Shown piece by piece: positions 43,647 to 53,600 of a stretch of 64,000 bases of DNA. The notes beneath the pieces were generated by a model, which made no database searches, was not told the DNA's origin, and saw only the letters and a program-made list of their open reading frames with translations. Made by a program: the position numbers and the translations under genes. The number at the start of each line of letters is the position of its first letter. The first letter of the stretch is position 1. The stretch comes from Nonomuraea rhodomycinica (GTDB lineage Bacteria > Actinomycetota > Actinomycetes > Streptosporangiales > Streptosporangiaceae): positions 1,123,212 to 1,187,211 of the forward strand of contig NZ_JABWGO010000001.1 of assembly GCF_013363995.1 (NCBI RefSeq). Direction: 5' to 3'.

Positions 43647-44255
43647 TCACCGATCCGCTGGGGAACCGATGCTCGGCAGATCTCGGCCGCGTGCGGCGTA
43701 GCCCTCGATGGCGCTGATGAACATGTCCTCGGCCAGGGCGTAGAGCTCGTCGATCTCCTGCGGGGCGGCGGTGAAGCGGCCCCCCGCCTCGGAGGCGGCC
43801 AAGCCCATGCCGACCGTGTCCAGCAGGCGCTGGAGCGGGCTGACGATCTCCTCCGGCACGCCGGCGTCCCGCAGCATCGCCTGGACGGAGTTGCGCGGGC
43901 GCCGAGCCTCGGGCGTGACCGTCGGGCGTGTGAACAGCAGCAGGAACAGCTCCGGATGACGCCGTGCCACCTCGCGGGCACCCGCGCCGAACGCGCGCAG
44001 CCGGTCCTGCCACGGCAACGCGGGATCGTCGTCCGGCATCTCCTGCAGGAGCCGTTCCACCAGGCCGTCCAGAAGCCCCTGCTTGTCGCCGACATAGCGA
44101 TAGAGCGCCATCGGGGTGACGCCGAGCCGGTCGGCGACCGCGCGCATGCTGACCGCGGGCAGGCCGCGCTCTTCGGCGAGTTCGAGGGTGGCGTCGAGCA
44201 CCTCGTCGCGGGTCAGCCCGCGGGTGCCGCGACCGCGCTGGGCCGGGGTCTTCAC
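43647..44255 (-). CDS. TetR/AcrR-family regulator (TetR_C type)
   Basis: 202 residues. The HTH (about 14-60: LTRDEVLDATLELAEERGLP, AVADRLGVTPMALYRYVGDK) and the following domain (RHPELFLLLFTRPTV, GRFTAAPQEIDELYALAEDM) resemble tetracycline-repressor-like proteins. It is divergent from an MFS exporter across 76 bp holding a 38-bp palindromic operator region. It should repress both genes until it binds the exporter's substrate. The layout is the same as tetR/tetA-style efflux switches. Confidence 0.92.
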   Translation of the reverse strand: MKTPAQRGRGTRGLTRDEVLDATLELAEERGLPAVSMRAVADRLGVTPMALYRYVGDKQGLLDGLVERLLQEMPDDDPALPWQDRLRAFGAGAREVARRHPELFLLLFTRPTVTPEARRPRNSVQAMLRDAGVPEEIVSPLQRLLDTVGMGLAASEAGGRFTAAPQEIDELYALAEDMFISAIEGYAARGRDLPSIGSPADR

Positions 44256-44270
44256 GGATCCCAGTCTAAC

Positions 44271-44308
44271 CGTTAATATACGCCGTATATCTACGCCGTA
44301 TATTAACG
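44271..44308. promoter_or_regulatory. extended TetR operator
   Basis: CGTTAATATACG (44271-44282) and CGTATATTAACG (44297-44308) are perfect 12-bp inverted arms. Inside, TATACGCCGTATA (44277-44289) is itself a perfect palindrome, and a similar half-degenerate copy follows at 44290-44302, so two TetR dimers may bind side by side. It lies between the divergent TetR and MFS genes. Confidence 0.8.
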
Positions 44309-44331
44309 AGCCTCACCGAAGGAGCCCGGAG

Positions 44332-45753
44332 TTGCCCAGCCCTGTCGCCCGCCGTCCCGGCTGGACCCTCGCCATGGCGGCGACCGCCGGCTACCTGCTC
44401 GTCCTGGACCTCACCGGGGTGAACGTCGCGCTGCCCGCCATGCGGGACGATCTCGGCGCGGGGCTGGGCGAGGTGCAGTGGGCCGTCGACGCCTACGCCC
44501 TGACGCTGGCCGTGCTGCTCCTGACCGCCGGCGCGCTGGCCGACCGGTGGGGTCGCCGCCGCCTCTTCCTGGCCGGCCTCGGCGTGTTCACGGCCGGGTC
44601 CCTGGCGTGCGCCCTGGCGCCCGGCGCGTTGGCGCTGGACCTCTTCCGGGCCGCGCAAGGCTGCGGAGCGGCGATCCTGTTCGGGACGGCCTCGCCTCTT
44701 CTGGCAGCCGCCTACCCACCGGGCCGCCGGCGCGACCATGCCCTCGGCATGTTCGCGGCGGCCTCAGGTGCGGCCATCGCCACGGGCCCGCTGCTCGGCG
44801 GCGCGCTCACCGAGGTGTTCGGCTGGCGTGCGATCTTCTTCCTCAACGTGCCGGTCGGCGTGCTCGCCCTCGTCATCGCCCCTCGGGTGCTGGCCGAGTC
44901 CCGCGATGCCCGGCCCCGCCCCCTCGATCCGGTCGCGACGGCGTGCCTGACCGCCGGACTCGGAGGAGTCATGTGGGCGCTGATCGAAGGACCGCGCATC
45001 GGCTGGACGGCGCCCGGGACGATCACCTGTGTCGCCGTGGCCACGGCGGCCACGGCCGTCCTGGCGCTGCGCCGCGTCGCGGACCCCATGATCGACCTGT
45101 CGCTGCTGCGCGACCGGCTGTATGCGGCGAACACCGCCGCCGCGCTGGCCTTCCACGCCGCCGGCGCCGGAGCCCTGGCCTACTTCTCGCTGTACGTCCA
45201 GGGGCCGATGGGCGCCCGCCCCGCCCAGGCGGGACTCTGGTTCCTCACCTTCAGCGTTCCTGCCCTGGCCGCGCCGGTGCTGCTCGGACGGATCATGCAC
45301 CGGCTCCCCTCCGCCCTGCTGGTCGCGGCCGGACCGGCGCTGGCCGCCGTCTCCTCGCTCCTGCTGGCCGCCACCTACGAGCTGCATTCCTGGCCCGCGA
45401 TGGTGCCCGGATTCGTGGTCGGCGGGACGAGCATCGGGATCGGCAACCTCGTCACCGGCCGAACGGCGCTGGCGTCGGCGCCCGCCGGACGCGCGGGCGT
45501 GGCCGCGGGCATCGCCAACACGGCCAAGCAGGTCGGCGTCGCCGCGGGCGTCGCCGTCCTCGGCGTCCCGTACCAGCTGGACGGCCTGGGCGCGATGCTC
45601 CTCACGGCGGCGGCCATCGGCGGCCTCGGCGCGATTCCGGCGCTCCGCCTCATGGTCTCGCGCACGCGGCGCCAGGGAACCCTGCCTCCCCCGCCGGCGG
45701 CGTCTGACGGGTCACCCGCCTCCCAGGCTCCTCCGGACCACCGCCCCCTCTGA
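44332..45753 (+). CDS. MFS drug efflux transporter, DHA2 type
   Basis: 473 residues starting at TTG 44332, chosen because GAAGGAG lies seven bases upstream; a later ATG at 44374 would delete part of helix 1. About 14 helices. Signatures: LVLDLTGVNVALPAMRDDLG, motif A GALADRWGRRRLFLAG, antiporter block AASGAAIATGPLLGGALTE. It exports an unknown drug-like compound. Expression is probably switched by the divergent TetR. Confidence 0.9.
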   Translation: MPSPVARRPGWTLAMAATAGYLLVLDLTGVNVALPAMRDDLGAGLGEVQWAVDAYALTLAVLLLTAGALADRWGRRRLFLAGLGVFTAGSLACALAPGALALDLFRAAQGCGAAILFGTASPLLAAAYPPGRRRDHALGMFAAASGAAIATGPLLGGALTEVFGWRAIFFLNVPVGVLALVIAPRVLAESRDARPRPLDPVATACLTAGLGGVMWALIEGPRIGWTAPGTITCVAVATAATAVLALRRVADPMIDLSLLRDRLYAANTAAALAFHAAGAGALAYFSLYVQGPMGARPAQAGLWFLTFSVPALAAPVLLGRIMHRLPSALLVAAGPALAAVSSLLLAATYELHSWPAMVPGFVVGGTSIGIGNLVTGRTALASAPAGRAGVAAGIANTAKQVGVAAGVAVLGVPYQLDGLGAMLLTAAAIGGLGAIPALRLMVSRTRRQGTLPPPPAASDGSPASQAPPDHRPL

Positions 45754-45901
45754 GACCGTCAGCCGTCCGCCTCCCCATCGCCGGTCTCGGCCGGCTCCTC
45801 GGCCAGGACGAGAGTGAGCAGACCGGGGAAGCGGCCCTCGAACTCGTCGCGGCGCAGCCGGTCGAGGCGGCGCGCGCCCCCGTCGCGAAGGGCCGGCCGG
45901 T

Positions 45902-45975
45902 GACGATGGGGACGCGGCGGCGGAGTGCGGCGTCCACGGGCTGGTGCTGGACATGAGCGGGCCGACGTTCTGCGT
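45902..45975 (+). pseudogene. STAS-domain fragment
   Basis: The plus strand reads AAAECGVHGLVLDMSGPTFC, the central strand of an anti-sigma factor antagonist (STAS) domain, and is then lost. The surrounding 45754-46035 shows no intact gene. Confidence 0.35.
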
Positions 45976-46035
45976 AACAGCCTCATGCCTGCTACTCCAG
46001 GCGAACAAAGCCGGCAGATGGTCCTGGGCCAGAAG

Positions 46036-46545
46036 CTAGGCGGGCTCTTCCCTGGGCACCCTGGCGAGCGGCACACCCCGCAGGCTGAGCAGTACCATCG
46101 CAACACACCCGCAGGTGAGCGCGATGTCGGCGACGTTACCCACGAACACGCCGTAGTCGATGAAGTCCACGACGTGCCCGCGGGCGAAGCCGGGCTCGCG
46201 GAAGAGCCGATCGCCCAGGTGAGACACCGCCCCACCAAGCAGCGCCCCCAGTGCGAGCGCCCAGCCAGGGGAGGCCAGCCGACGCGCGATGTAGAGAACG
46301 CCGACCACTGCGGCTGTCGCCGCCAGGGCGAACAGCCATGTCGCGCCGGAACCTACGGAGAACGCGGCTCCGGCGTTGTAGAACAGCCGGAAGTGAATCA
46401 GAGGGGGAATCACGGCGACGCGCTCACTCCCGGACAGCGTGGAGACCGCCCAGAGCTTGGTGAGCTGATCCACGACAAGGACCACCGCGGCCAGCACGAG
46501 CATCATGGCGTACAGCCGACTCGAACCCCGCTCCAACCGCATCAT
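46036..46545 (-). CDS. lspA: signal peptidase II (lipoprotein signal peptidase)
   Basis: 169 residues with four membrane helices. The aspartyl protease pair is in GDRL (region GGAVSHLGDRL; most LspA have GGALGN-IDR) and NVADIAL after VVDFIDYG. Upstream GGAGG gives the ribosome site for ATG 46545. It removes signal peptides from prolipoproteins at the membrane. The substitution of SHLGD for the usual GNL-D and the isolation among mobile remnants suggest a second, accessory LspA rather than the housekeeping copy. Confidence 0.88.
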   Translation of the reverse strand: MMRLERGSSRLYAMMLVLAAVVLVVDQLTKLWAVSTLSGSERVAVIPPLIHFRLFYNAGAAFSVGSGATWLFALAATAAVVGVLYIARRLASPGWALALGALLGGAVSHLGDRLFREPGFARGHVVDFIDYGVFVGNVADIALTCGCVAMVLLSLRGVPLARVPREEPA

Positions 46546-46702
46546 TCATGGCCTCCGCGCCGTCCGACAGATATTTCCCTGAGACTACTAGGGCGCCCTC
46601 TGAGGTACCCATGCGAATGCTGCATGATCGGTGAGACATGCCTCGGGTCGAACGAGACCGAACACCACTTACACTCCTTGATCGCAACATGGAGAGCCAT
46701 GA

Positions 46703-47140
46703 TCAACCAGGTGAAGGAAGTGCAGTTGGCTTCTCCGGCAGGGATCTGGCGATGTAGCTGGTCAGGTTGCGGAAACCCAGCGCAGAGCCGCGGAGGTGTT
46801 CGAGCCTGCCGTTGATCGCCTCCGTTGGGCCGCTGGAGATGCCGGGACGGTACCGGCACCGGTCCGGTGCGGCGTCGGGCAGCTCCTCGGCAGCCGCGGT
46901 CTTGAACCCGGTGAACCCGTCCATCGCGACGACCTCCACCTTCTCCCCTGCTTGGAGCGCCGAACGGCAAGTGACCGGGTCGCGCGGTACGCCCTCGCAG
47001 CCGCAGCGGCGGCACCACTGATCGGCCCCGACGACCCGGCCGGCGAGAACAGCACGATCGAACTCAACTCGCTGCCCGGTGACTTCCAGACCGAGCTCGT
47101 CGAGCCGGGCGAACTTCGTCAGGCCGGGACAGGCGAAGAT
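46703..47140 (-). mobile_element. ISL3-family transposase with internal deletion
   Basis: The minus strand stays in one frame and reads FACPGLTKFARLDELGLEVT, DQWCRRCGCEGVPRD (zinc-type Cys cluster), then jumps to EKVEVVAMDGFTGFKTAAAE (the Asp of the catalytic triad) and ISSGPTEAINGRLEHLRGSA with FRNLTSYIARSL (the terminal Glu region). These are the first, middle and last parts of an ISL3 (IS204/IS1096-like) transposase, with most of the centre lost by in-frame deletions. It cannot be active. Upstream DNA to 47378 is unassigned. Confidence 0.7.
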
Positions 47141-47378
47141 GGCGTCAGACCAGTCGAGGTCTTCTGGATGGGCCGCCTGAGCGGCGCGTGGCCGGCGGCA
47201 TCGAGGAGACCGATCACGATCTCGACAGCGGTAGCCGACCGCGTGTCCTGCCCAGCCGCTCCACGCTCCAGGAGCTCGCGCGCATGTGCCCGGCAGACGA
47301 CTTCGGTGCTCACCCAGCGCCCGGCGGCACCGCGGTGTCGATCGGCTGCGCACCAGACCGAGACCGGGCGGCAGGAGG

Positions 47379-48353
47379 TCACGGTGTCAGGACGACACGC
47401 CCGAAGACCTCGCCGGCATCCATCCGCCGGTGGGCGTCTGCTGCGGCTTCGAGCGGGAGGACGGCGTGGACGACGGCGCTGAGGTCGCCCCGCGCCGCGG
47501 TTTCGAACTGGTCGGCGCGTACCCGGGCCAGGTCAGCTCGCGGCACCGTGTCCAGACTGAAGGTCGCGACCGACACCGACTGCCGGAACCGGCTCAGCAG
47601 CGCCGATCCGAAGTCCGCCGGGGGAGGCCCGGCGACGAGGCCGACCAGCACCAGTCGACCATGGGGTGCGAGCCGCGCGAGGAACGAGGGCAGCGCCGGC
47701 CCGGCGACGATGTCGACGATCACATCGAAGCCGGCCGGCTCGAGACCGCGCGTACTGTTCCCCTCACGGTCGAGCACGTGTGTCGCGCCGTACTTCATCA
47801 GCCGCTCCCCCCGCTCGGCCGACGACGTGGTCACCGCGACTGCCCGTGCGCCGGCTCGGGCCGCGAGCTCGACGGCTGCGATGCCGATGCTGCCGGCCGC
47901 GCCACGTACCAGCACGGTCTCGTCCTTGGCGAAGTGCGCCTGCCGCAGGGCGAAGTGCGCCACCGGGGCCGCGCTGCCGAGTGTCACCGCGTCGACGGGC
48001 GTCAGGTCGGCGGGAAGGGGCGTGACGTTCTCGATCCGCGCGACCGCGTGCTCGGCGTAGCCGCCAGAGAGGCCGGTGAACGCCCAGACACGTCGGTTGA
48101 GCCACGACGCCTCGACGCCCGCTCCCACGGCCGTGATCGTCCCAGCCACCTCGCTTCCCGGCACCAGACCGTCGCGAGGCATGGCCGGGCCGAGCGCGCC
48201 CAGCGTGCCGCGCCGGATCACCGCGTCGACTCCGCCGACCCCGATCGCCGCGGTTCGGATGACGACCTCGCCCGCGCTCGGGCTGGGGACCGGGACATCG
48301 ACGACCTCCATGCCGTCCGGGCTGCCGAAGGTACGGATCGAGACTGCTCGCAT
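47379..48353 (-). CDS. zinc-independent quinone oxidoreductase (MDR superfamily)
   Basis: 324 residues from ATG 48353 (AGGAG six bases upstream). The GroES-like domain opens MRAVSIRTFGSPDGMEVVDV; the NADPH motif is VRGAAGSIGIAAVELA (about 146); the zinc-binding Cys and His of alcohol dehydrogenases are missing, as in quinone reductases. VFGRVVLTP is the usual end. It reduces quinones or enals with NADPH. It is divergent from a TetR gene across a perfect 14-bp palindrome. Confidence 0.92.
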   Translation of the reverse strand: MRAVSIRTFGSPDGMEVVDVPVPSPSAGEVVIRTAAIGVGGVDAVIRRGTLGALGPAMPRDGLVPGSEVAGTITAVGAGVEASWLNRRVWAFTGLSGGYAEHAVARIENVTPLPADLTPVDAVTLGSAAPVAHFALRQAHFAKDETVLVRGAAGSIGIAAVELAARAGARAVAVTTSSAERGERLMKYGATHVLDREGNSTRGLEPAGFDVIVDIVAGPALPSFLARLAPHGRLVLVGLVAGPPPADFGSALLSRFRQSVSVATFSLDTVPRADLARVRADQFETAARGDLSAVVHAVLPLEAAADAHRRMDAGEVFGRVVLTP

Positions 48354-48406
48354 GCATCGCTCCTGACTGGTTCGAGCCGGTTGGCTCCCGTACGATCGAA
48401 CGTAAC

Positions 48407-48420
48407 GGACGCATGCGTCC
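48407..48420. promoter_or_regulatory. perfect palindromic operator
   Basis: GGACGCATGCGTCC is a perfect 14-bp palindrome between the quinone oxidoreductase and TetR genes. It lies 32 bp before the preferred TetR start and 54 bp before the oxidoreductase start, so it could control both. Confidence 0.65.
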
Positions 48421-48451
48421 ACTTGCTGATGTGAGAGAGATTGCCGGAAAG

Positions 48452-49045
48452 ATGACTCACCTGTTGCGTGCCGACGCGAGGGAAAATCGCGACCGTGTGC
48501 TCGCCGCGGCCCGGGAGCTGTTCGCGGAGTCCGGGCTGGAGGTGACGATGCGACAGATCGCCCGGCGTGCGGACGTCGGGCCCGCGACCCTGTACCGCCG
48601 GTTCCCGACGAAGCAGGACCTGGTGCTGGAGGCGTTCGAGGACGAGCTCGCCGAGTGCAGCTCAATCGTCTACGACGGCAGCGCCGACCCGGATCCGTGG
48701 CGCGGGCTCTGCGACGTCGTCGAGCGCGTCCTGCTCCTCAACGCGCGCAACCAGGGCTTCACGGACGCGTTCATGTCGGCGCACCCCGACGTCGTCGACT
48801 TCGCGGCACACCGCGAGAAGCTGGGCCGTGTCGTCTCGACCATCATCCGCCGCGCGCAGGCTGCAGGTCGGCTACGTCCGGACTTCGTGTTCGATGACTT
48901 CGCCGTCATCCTCCTCGCCGGCCGCGGACTCACCGCCGCACCCGCCTCCACGCGCGACGCAGCAGTACGCCGTTTCGCGGCTCTCATCATCGACGGCCTC
49001 CGCGCCGCCGGCACCGAGGCCGGCACGGGACAAGAGTGCACCTGA
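48452..49045 (+). CDS. TetR-family transcriptional regulator
   Basis: 197 residues from ATG 48452. Longer starts at 48413 or 48431 exist, but the first lies inside the operator palindrome, so the shorter form is preferred; the ribosome site is weak in all cases. HTH: LAAARELFAESGLEVTMRQI then ARRADVGPATLYRRFPTKQD. The C-terminal domain is of the common TetR_C-type. It probably represses the divergent quinone oxidoreductase gene and itself in response to quinone-like or electrophilic compounds. Confidence 0.9.
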   Translation: MTHLLRADARENRDRVLAAARELFAESGLEVTMRQIARRADVGPATLYRRFPTKQDLVLEAFEDELAECSSIVYDGSADPDPWRGLCDVVERVLLLNARNQGFTDAFMSAHPDVVDFAAHREKLGRVVSTIIRRAQAAGRLRPDFVFDDFAVILLAGRGLTAAPASTRDAAVRRFAALIIDGLRAAGTEAGTGQECT

Positions 49046-49250
49046 CACCCGCCGAAGCCGCCAGCACCGTCCCGCTGGGCGGCGGGGAACCGGTGGTCAC
49101 CGACGGTCCCTTCGTCGACGGCAAGGAGGTGGTCAGCGGGTTCGTCGAGCTCGAGATGGCGCACCTGGACGAGGCGTTGAAGCTGGCGCGTGCGTGGCCC
49201 GCGTGCCCGATCGTGGAGATCGGGCCGCCGTTCTCGATCTTCCCCCGTCC
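49036..49250 (+). pseudogene. YciI/DGPF-domain protein, 5'-truncated
   Basis: The frame starting near GTG 49036 (overlapping the TetR stop) reads GEPVVTDGPFVDGKEVVSGF then VELEMAHLDEALKLAR and WPACPIVEI, the C-terminal half of a DGPF/YCII-type protein. The N-terminal barrel is absent and the expected end (VEVRP) is replaced by unrelated sequence. YciI-like genes often accompany ECF sigma factors, but none is next to it here. Confidence 0.55.
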
Positions 49251-49252
49251 CC

Positions 49253-50242
49253 TTACGGGCTCGTCGTCAGCGCCGGGTTCGTTTCGACGACGCCGTCGAG
49301 CGCCTGATCGACGCGGCCCAGAAGTCCGGCGTCGAGCCGGACGCCGGCCGCTCCGGCGTTCTCCCGCACCTGCTCGGGCCGCGACGCCCCAATGATCGCC
49401 GAGGCCACGTTGGGGTTGTGCAACACCCAGGCCAGCGCGAGTTGTCCCAGGGAGAGCCCGGCCTCGTCGGCCAGGGGACAGAGCCGCTGCACCCGTGCCA
49501 GTACGTCCTCACGCAGGAAGGGCTGGACGAAACTGCCCGCACCGCTCACGTCCGCGCCGCGCGATCCCGAGGGCGGTGGTCGCCCCGGCCGATACTTGCC
49601 TGTCAGCACGCCCTGCGCGAGAGGGGACCAGGCGAGCTGCCCGATCCCTTCTCGTTCGCACGCTGGTACGACCTCGGCCTCGATCACCCGCCACAACGCG
49701 CTGTACTGCGCCTCGTTGGAGACCAACGGCACGTGCAGGTCCCGGGCGAGTGCGGCGCCCCTGGTGATCTGCTCGGCCGTCCATTCGGAGACGCCGACAT
49801 AGAGCACGTGGCCCTGCCGGACCAGGTCGGCAAACGCCAGCATGGTCTCCTCCAGCGGGACCGTCCGGTCAAATCGATGCGCCTGGTACACGTCGAGATA
49901 GTCGGTGCCCAGCCGTCGCAGCGACGCGCGCGCCGACTCCATGACGTGCTTGCGGCCAAGGCCTTTGTCATTCGGCCCGCCCGGCCCGGTGGGCCAGAAC
50001 ACCTTCGTGGATATCTCCAGACTTTCCCGCCGCTGTCCTTTAAGAGCGCGGCCGAGCACGGACTCGGCTGCGGTGTTCGCGTACGCGTCCGCGGTGATGA
50101 ACGTGGTGATGCCCACGTCCAGCGCCGCCGCGACGCACGCCCGCGCCCGTTCTTCCTGGTCCGCGGCGTCGTGAGAGAGCCAGTGCCCGTAGGAGATCGC
50201 GCTGACGGAGAGGCCGCTGCGGCCAAGTCGACGAAATTCCAT
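49253..50242 (-). CDS. aldo/keto reductase (voltage-gated K+ channel beta-subunit-like)
   Basis: 329 residues from ATG 50242. EFRRLGRSGLSVSAISYGHW is the typical start; the catalytic tetrad is visible as Asp and Tyr in TADAYAN (normally DTAxxYG), Lys in ISTKVFW and His in YQAHRFD. The NADPH-binding end is SAIIGASRPEQVRENAGA. It reduces aldehydes or ketones with NADPH. The Asp-x-Tyr spacing differs from the usual DTA...Y, a minor oddity. It is a single gene converging on the YciI remnant. Confidence 0.9.
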   Translation of the reverse strand: MEFRRLGRSGLSVSAISYGHWLSHDAADQEERARACVAAALDVGITTFITADAYANTAAESVLGRALKGQRRESLEISTKVFWPTGPGGPNDKGLGRKHVMESARASLRRLGTDYLDVYQAHRFDRTVPLEETMLAFADLVRQGHVLYVGVSEWTAEQITRGAALARDLHVPLVSNEAQYSALWRVIEAEVVPACEREGIGQLAWSPLAQGVLTGKYRPGRPPPSGSRGADVSGAGSFVQPFLREDVLARVQRLCPLADEAGLSLGQLALAWVLHNPNVASAIIGASRPEQVRENAGAAGVRLDAGLLGRVDQALDGVVETNPALTTSP

Positions 50243-50645
50243 GCATTTACGGTAGCCCCCTATTTCGAGCGTCCACGCCTCCATGGAGCCGATTTGACAA
50301 ATTAATTCGAGGCGCTCTGAGGGTAAAAGAAGAGAGCACGGAACGGCGAATATGTCAAATTCCTGCGGGAGATTCATGGGATCGGTTCGAGAACGACACC
50401 GGCCTTGAACTCGGCATGTGCTTGTCGGCTCAGGCGAGCGCCACCCGACACATCACCCTTGCCATGCTCGCCCTGGCCTGCGACAGCGGAACAAGGCCAC
50501 GCCACGGGTCCGCCACCTCGACCTCGACGCAGCGGACCTCGACGCTCCCATCGAGCGGCACAGCGGTACGCACACCCGACGGCCTCGTCCGGACCGCTCT
50601 TCCGCGGTCCGGCAGCCACTCACCCGACGTCAAGCCCGCATGCGG
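50243..50645. other. 403-bp spacer with aldo/keto reductase promoter region
   Basis: AT-richer than its surroundings near 50290-50360. TTGACA occurs on the minus strand at 50351-50356 and on the plus strand at 50295-50300, each preceded by ATT, forming inverted ATTTGACA blocks about 55 bp apart. The first could be the -35 of the reductase gene. No gene is supported in 50380-50645. Confidence 0.35.
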
Positions 50646-53600
50646 CTACTCTGATCGGCCGGCGGCCTGTTCGCACGTGTTGAAGTACTCGACCTCGTGG
50701 AGGTATCTCTTCCACTCGTCAGGACTCAACGGTCCGCGTGCCCGGTCGCAGACCGCCGTGGCGACTCGCTCACCGTCGAGGACATGCGCGCGCACCACGC
50801 CGTCCGGCGTGGCGCTGAACAGCGTCCGGCCATCCGCGCTGAACGCCAGCGTCGCGCTGCTCTCGAAGCCCACGTCGGTATGGCCGTCGAAGATCATCCC
50901 GAGGGGTTGCCGCGTGTCCGCGTCCCACAGCCGGATTCTGTCGCCGGCTGCGTACGTGGCGATGGTCCGTCCGTCCGGAGACCATACGAGGGTGTAGAAC
51001 CCACCCTCACCCACAGCCGGAAACCGGAGGCCGCTGGTGCCGGTGAAGTCCGGATTCCAGAGCGACAGTGGCTCGCCGTCCATGCTGACGGCCACGCGTC
51101 CGCCGTCAGGGCTGAACGCGTACGGCCCGCTGGGCAGGCTTCCCGCCCCTTCCGGCCGCGGCAACCGGGCGCCGCGCAGCGGGTCCACCAGCGTGATCTC
51201 GGGTGCGGATCCGGCCACCAGCAGCTTTCCGTCAGGACGGTAGGCCATGTTCTCCGATCCGTTCACATCCTTCACCGTCCTCACCGTGGAGGAGGCCGGA
51301 GTCCACAGTTCGAGCGGGGAGGACATGGCCCCGTCCACCGTCCAATGAGCGGGAGCGACTGCGAGCGTGGTGCCGTCAGGACTGAAGGCGAGACCGGCGA
51401 CGCTGTCCGCCTGCTTGCTCGCGACCCGGACAGAGCTGATCGGCAGGGCTGTGGACGTGTCCACGACCACCACCCCGGCGTGGGCGCCGGGGGATTCCGC
51501 CGTGCGTATCATGCCGCCTATGGCGAGTTTTCTCCCATCCCTGCTGAAAGCGAGCGCAGGACGGTACAACGCCCCTTCGTCCACCTTGATCGGTTGACCG
51601 ATACTTCTCCGACCGGCCACGTCCCATAACCGCACCTGGCCGGCTCCGTACAGGGCGACTATCCGACCCCCCGGTCCGAGGAGGGCTTTGCCCCCAGCTG
51701 TTCCGGGCAGGGCGGGGCGGTCTTGCAGGCTCCTCAGATCCATCGTCGACACGGTGCTCGTCAGGCGGATCCTCATGACGTGGTCCGGCTCATCGAAACG
51801 GACCTGGTCGATCGGCGCGCCGAGTTCGCGCCGCACGACTTCCTGGCCGTCCGTGAGTCGCCGCACGGTCAGGCTCTTCGAGCCCTCACCTCCGTAGGCG
51901 AGAAACCGGTCGTTGTAGCCGAAGGCGTAGATCTTCCCTGCCGGTCCCGCTCCGTCCCCCTTGAGCGCGGCTCCCGAGGGCACCTGTCTCAACAACAGCT
52001 TGTATCCCGCCACACCACCCTGACCAGGCAGAGGAGGGACCGATGCCGTGACGGCCAGTGTCCGGCCGCTATCGCCGAACACGGCATCTTGGACGTTCTT
52101 CTTCTGAGGCAGCCAGTCCGCCGGGAGCACTCGGTTCGTCTTCAGGTCCCACAGCTCCGCCCGTCCGTCTCCGGTGGAGAAGACGACGCCCAGGGTGCCG
52201 TCGGCGTTCACCGCGTCCACGCCCGCGCCGGATCCGGCACGGATCTGGCGACGGGTGGCCAGGTCCCACCAGTGCGCACCGGTGCGGCTGCGTGAGAGGT
52301 CGGGGACGGAGAGAAACCGCCCCGTGGGGTCGAAAGCCAGTCTGTCCGTGTTGCCCCGGCTCGCTCCGCTCGCGAAGCCGTCCCCCATCGCCGTACCGGT
52401 CGGGACGTCCCACAACCGCACCTGGCGGTCATCCTGGACCGCCAGGACCCGTCCACCGGGACTCAGCGCCCCCATCACCGCCGTAGGGCTCACGCCCGAG
52501 AACTCGCCGACCTTTCGGTGTTCGCGTACGTCCCAGAGCCTCGCCAGACCGGCCCTGATGCTCACCAGCGTGCGCCCGTCCTGGCTGGTCGCGTAGACGG
52601 TGTCGGCGGTCACATCGGGATCGGTGAACGAGTCGAGTCCACCGTCCGACAGCGAGTCGTACAGGCCGCCGAGCGACTGGGGGATCGAGGGGCTGAGCCG
52701 CCATGCCGCCACGCTCAGCCGCATGGCGAGCCGGGGGTCACGCCGGCGCAGGTCGGCCGCGCGCAGCAGGAGCGATCGAGCCGTCGCCTCGTCGCGCTGG
52801 CGGCTGGAGACGTCCCGCAGGTGCTCCGCCAGGCCGAGCCCGCCGAGCGTCGCCACGAGCAGCACGACGAGCGTGGCGGCGATCAGGCCACGGCGCTTGG
52901 ACTGCCGCCTGGCCTGCTTGGCCGCGACATCGAGGAACTCGCGCTCCAGCGCCCGCAGCGTGATGTCCCGGCGCTCGGTGGCAGCCCAGCGCAGCGTCCT
53001 GTCGAGGCTGGAGCCGTGCAGCAGGTCGGCGGGCTTGCGGCCGTGCTCGTCCCAGAGCCGGGCGGCCGCGCTGAGCCGCCGATGGATGTGCAGGCCCGCG
53101 CGGTTGTCCGCCACCCAGTGCCGCAGCCGCGGCCATGCCTGCATCAGAGCTGGGCTGGCCAGGGTGTAAGCGGAGTCGGCCTCGGTGATGAGACCAGCGG
53201 CGACGTACACGGACAGCAGTGACTCGACAGGGCCGGTCGCCTCCAGCTCGTCGCGGGTGACGTGCCTGATGGTCTCGTCGTCCTCCTCCGTGAGACCCAC
53301 CATCCGGAGGAAGAGATCGGGTGCGACGGTCCGCTCCCCGTCGGAGAGCTCCTCGAACAGCTCCTCCGCGATGGTGCCCAGGTCTGGCTCGGTCGGTAGC
53401 GGCGCCCGCACCGCCGCGGCGACGCTGCCGCCCTCCACCAGCAGCCGGTCGTCGTCGCGGACGTCGAGCAGGCCGAGCAGAACCGCTCTGGCCGAGGGCC
53501 GCTCATCCGGATTCCTGGAGGTCGCCGCCGCGACCAGCCCACCGAGCGGCTCGGGCAGGACGCCCGGATCGGGCCGGAAGCCGAGCACGGTGTTGACCAC

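Noticed and set aside
47141..47378. Minus-strand open frame VSTEVVCRAHARELLERGA before the ISL3 remnant.
   Set aside because: It looks protein-like, but I could not assign a family, start or ribosome site, so it is left unannotated.
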